Both the position numbers and the translations under genes were made by a program. Below, piece by piece: positions 63,861-64,000 of a stretch of DNA of 64,000 nt. The DNA lies in NCBI GenBank assembly GCA_032622095.1, contig CP136067.1:96526707-96590706 (forward strand). Reading direction: 5' to 3'. The stretch is from Siphonodentalium dalli (lineage: Eukaryota > Mollusca > Scaphopoda > Gadilida > Siphonodentaliidae). The stretch's first letter is position 1, and each line of letters starts with the position of its first letter. The notes under the pieces were generated by a model, which searched no databases, had not been told where the DNA came from, and was given only the letters and a program-made list of their open reading frames with translations.

Positions 63861-64000
63861 TTAACCCTTCCATGACAGGAGCTTCATCAATTTTTGTGAA
63901 AACCCTGTGCCAATGCATTCTCTTATATATGCGAGTCTCCCATAGGGAGCCTTGCGTATACAAGAGAATACATTGGCCTAACAATATTTACCTTGACCTT
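63861..64000 (+). mobile_element. TTAA family B element, copy B6 (cut by window edge)
   Basis: TTAACCCTTCCATGACAGGA, then the first hairpin module and ACAATATTTACCTTGACCTT; the right half lies beyond the window. Confidence 0.8.

Overview
This is a gene-poor, AT-rich, repeat-packed piece of an animal nuclear genome. It holds two recognisable protein-coding genes, both split by large introns. From 2.7 to 21.3 kb on the minus strand lie the first seven coding exons of a PHF21A/BHC80-type chromatin gene. Its AT-hook and PHD-finger exons are not seen and should lie beyond the left edge. From 36.7 to 51.2 kb on the plus strand lies a complete seven-exon NUP50 (nuclear-basket nucleoporin) gene of 392 codons. 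The two genes point away from each other, about 15.4 kb apart. Both families are metazoan. The 160-bp-core tandem elements with GACGG or GTCTG microsatellites resemble the pearl/Helentron-associated elements described in molluscs, so a bivalve or other mollusc is my best guess (inference).

Nearly everything else is mobile DNA, most of it non-autonomous and palindromic. I could delimit several families from target duplications seen in the sequence. (1) Five or more families (A to E) are bounded by TTAA and begin CCCTTT or a close variant, as piggyBac-type elements do; families A and B share one internal hairpin cassette although their ends differ. (2) A TA-flanked, almost perfectly palindromic mariner-like MITE begins CAGTAATGCC (nine copies). 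(3) A hairpin family is built on GAGGTCCCCAGAGGGTGAAT, with a perfect 10-bp target duplication in one copy. (4) Four hAT-like elements have 7-8-bp duplications; one carries a transposase remnant. (5) Two giant foldback elements (4,942 and 2,039 bp) have 3-bp duplications, and their arms are diverged arrays of about 170-bp units, each with a paired AAGATGGCGGCC motif. (6) There are single elements of Kolobok type, 9-bp-duplication type and Helitron type. (7) Retroelements comprise one 5'-truncated, frameshifted LINE with endonuclease and reverse transcriptase, a second LINE C-terminal relic, two tRNA-derived SINEs and (AAT)n-tailed fragments.

Layout: 0-2.6 kb pearl-like arrays and MITE ends; 2.7-21.3 kb PHF21A, with the 4.9-kb foldback and a hAT element in its last visible intron and many MITEs in the 6-kb intron before exon 4; 21.3-36.7 kb intergenic, with a foldback, a local duplication, a 1.1-kb hAT element, two LINE relics, a Helitron-like element, a SINE and TTAA elements; 36.7-51.2 kb NUP50, whose introns hold tandem arrays, nested hAT insertions, the second foldback and two duplicated splice-acceptor segments; 51.2-64 kb intergenic MITEs and tandem arrays. 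No rRNA gene, functional tRNA gene or CRISPR array was seen. No clearly new protein system was found. The most unusual signals are the foldback/YY1-like arrays, the shared-terminus TTAA families with exchanged hairpin cassettes, and the duplicated exon and acceptor pieces inside NUP50.
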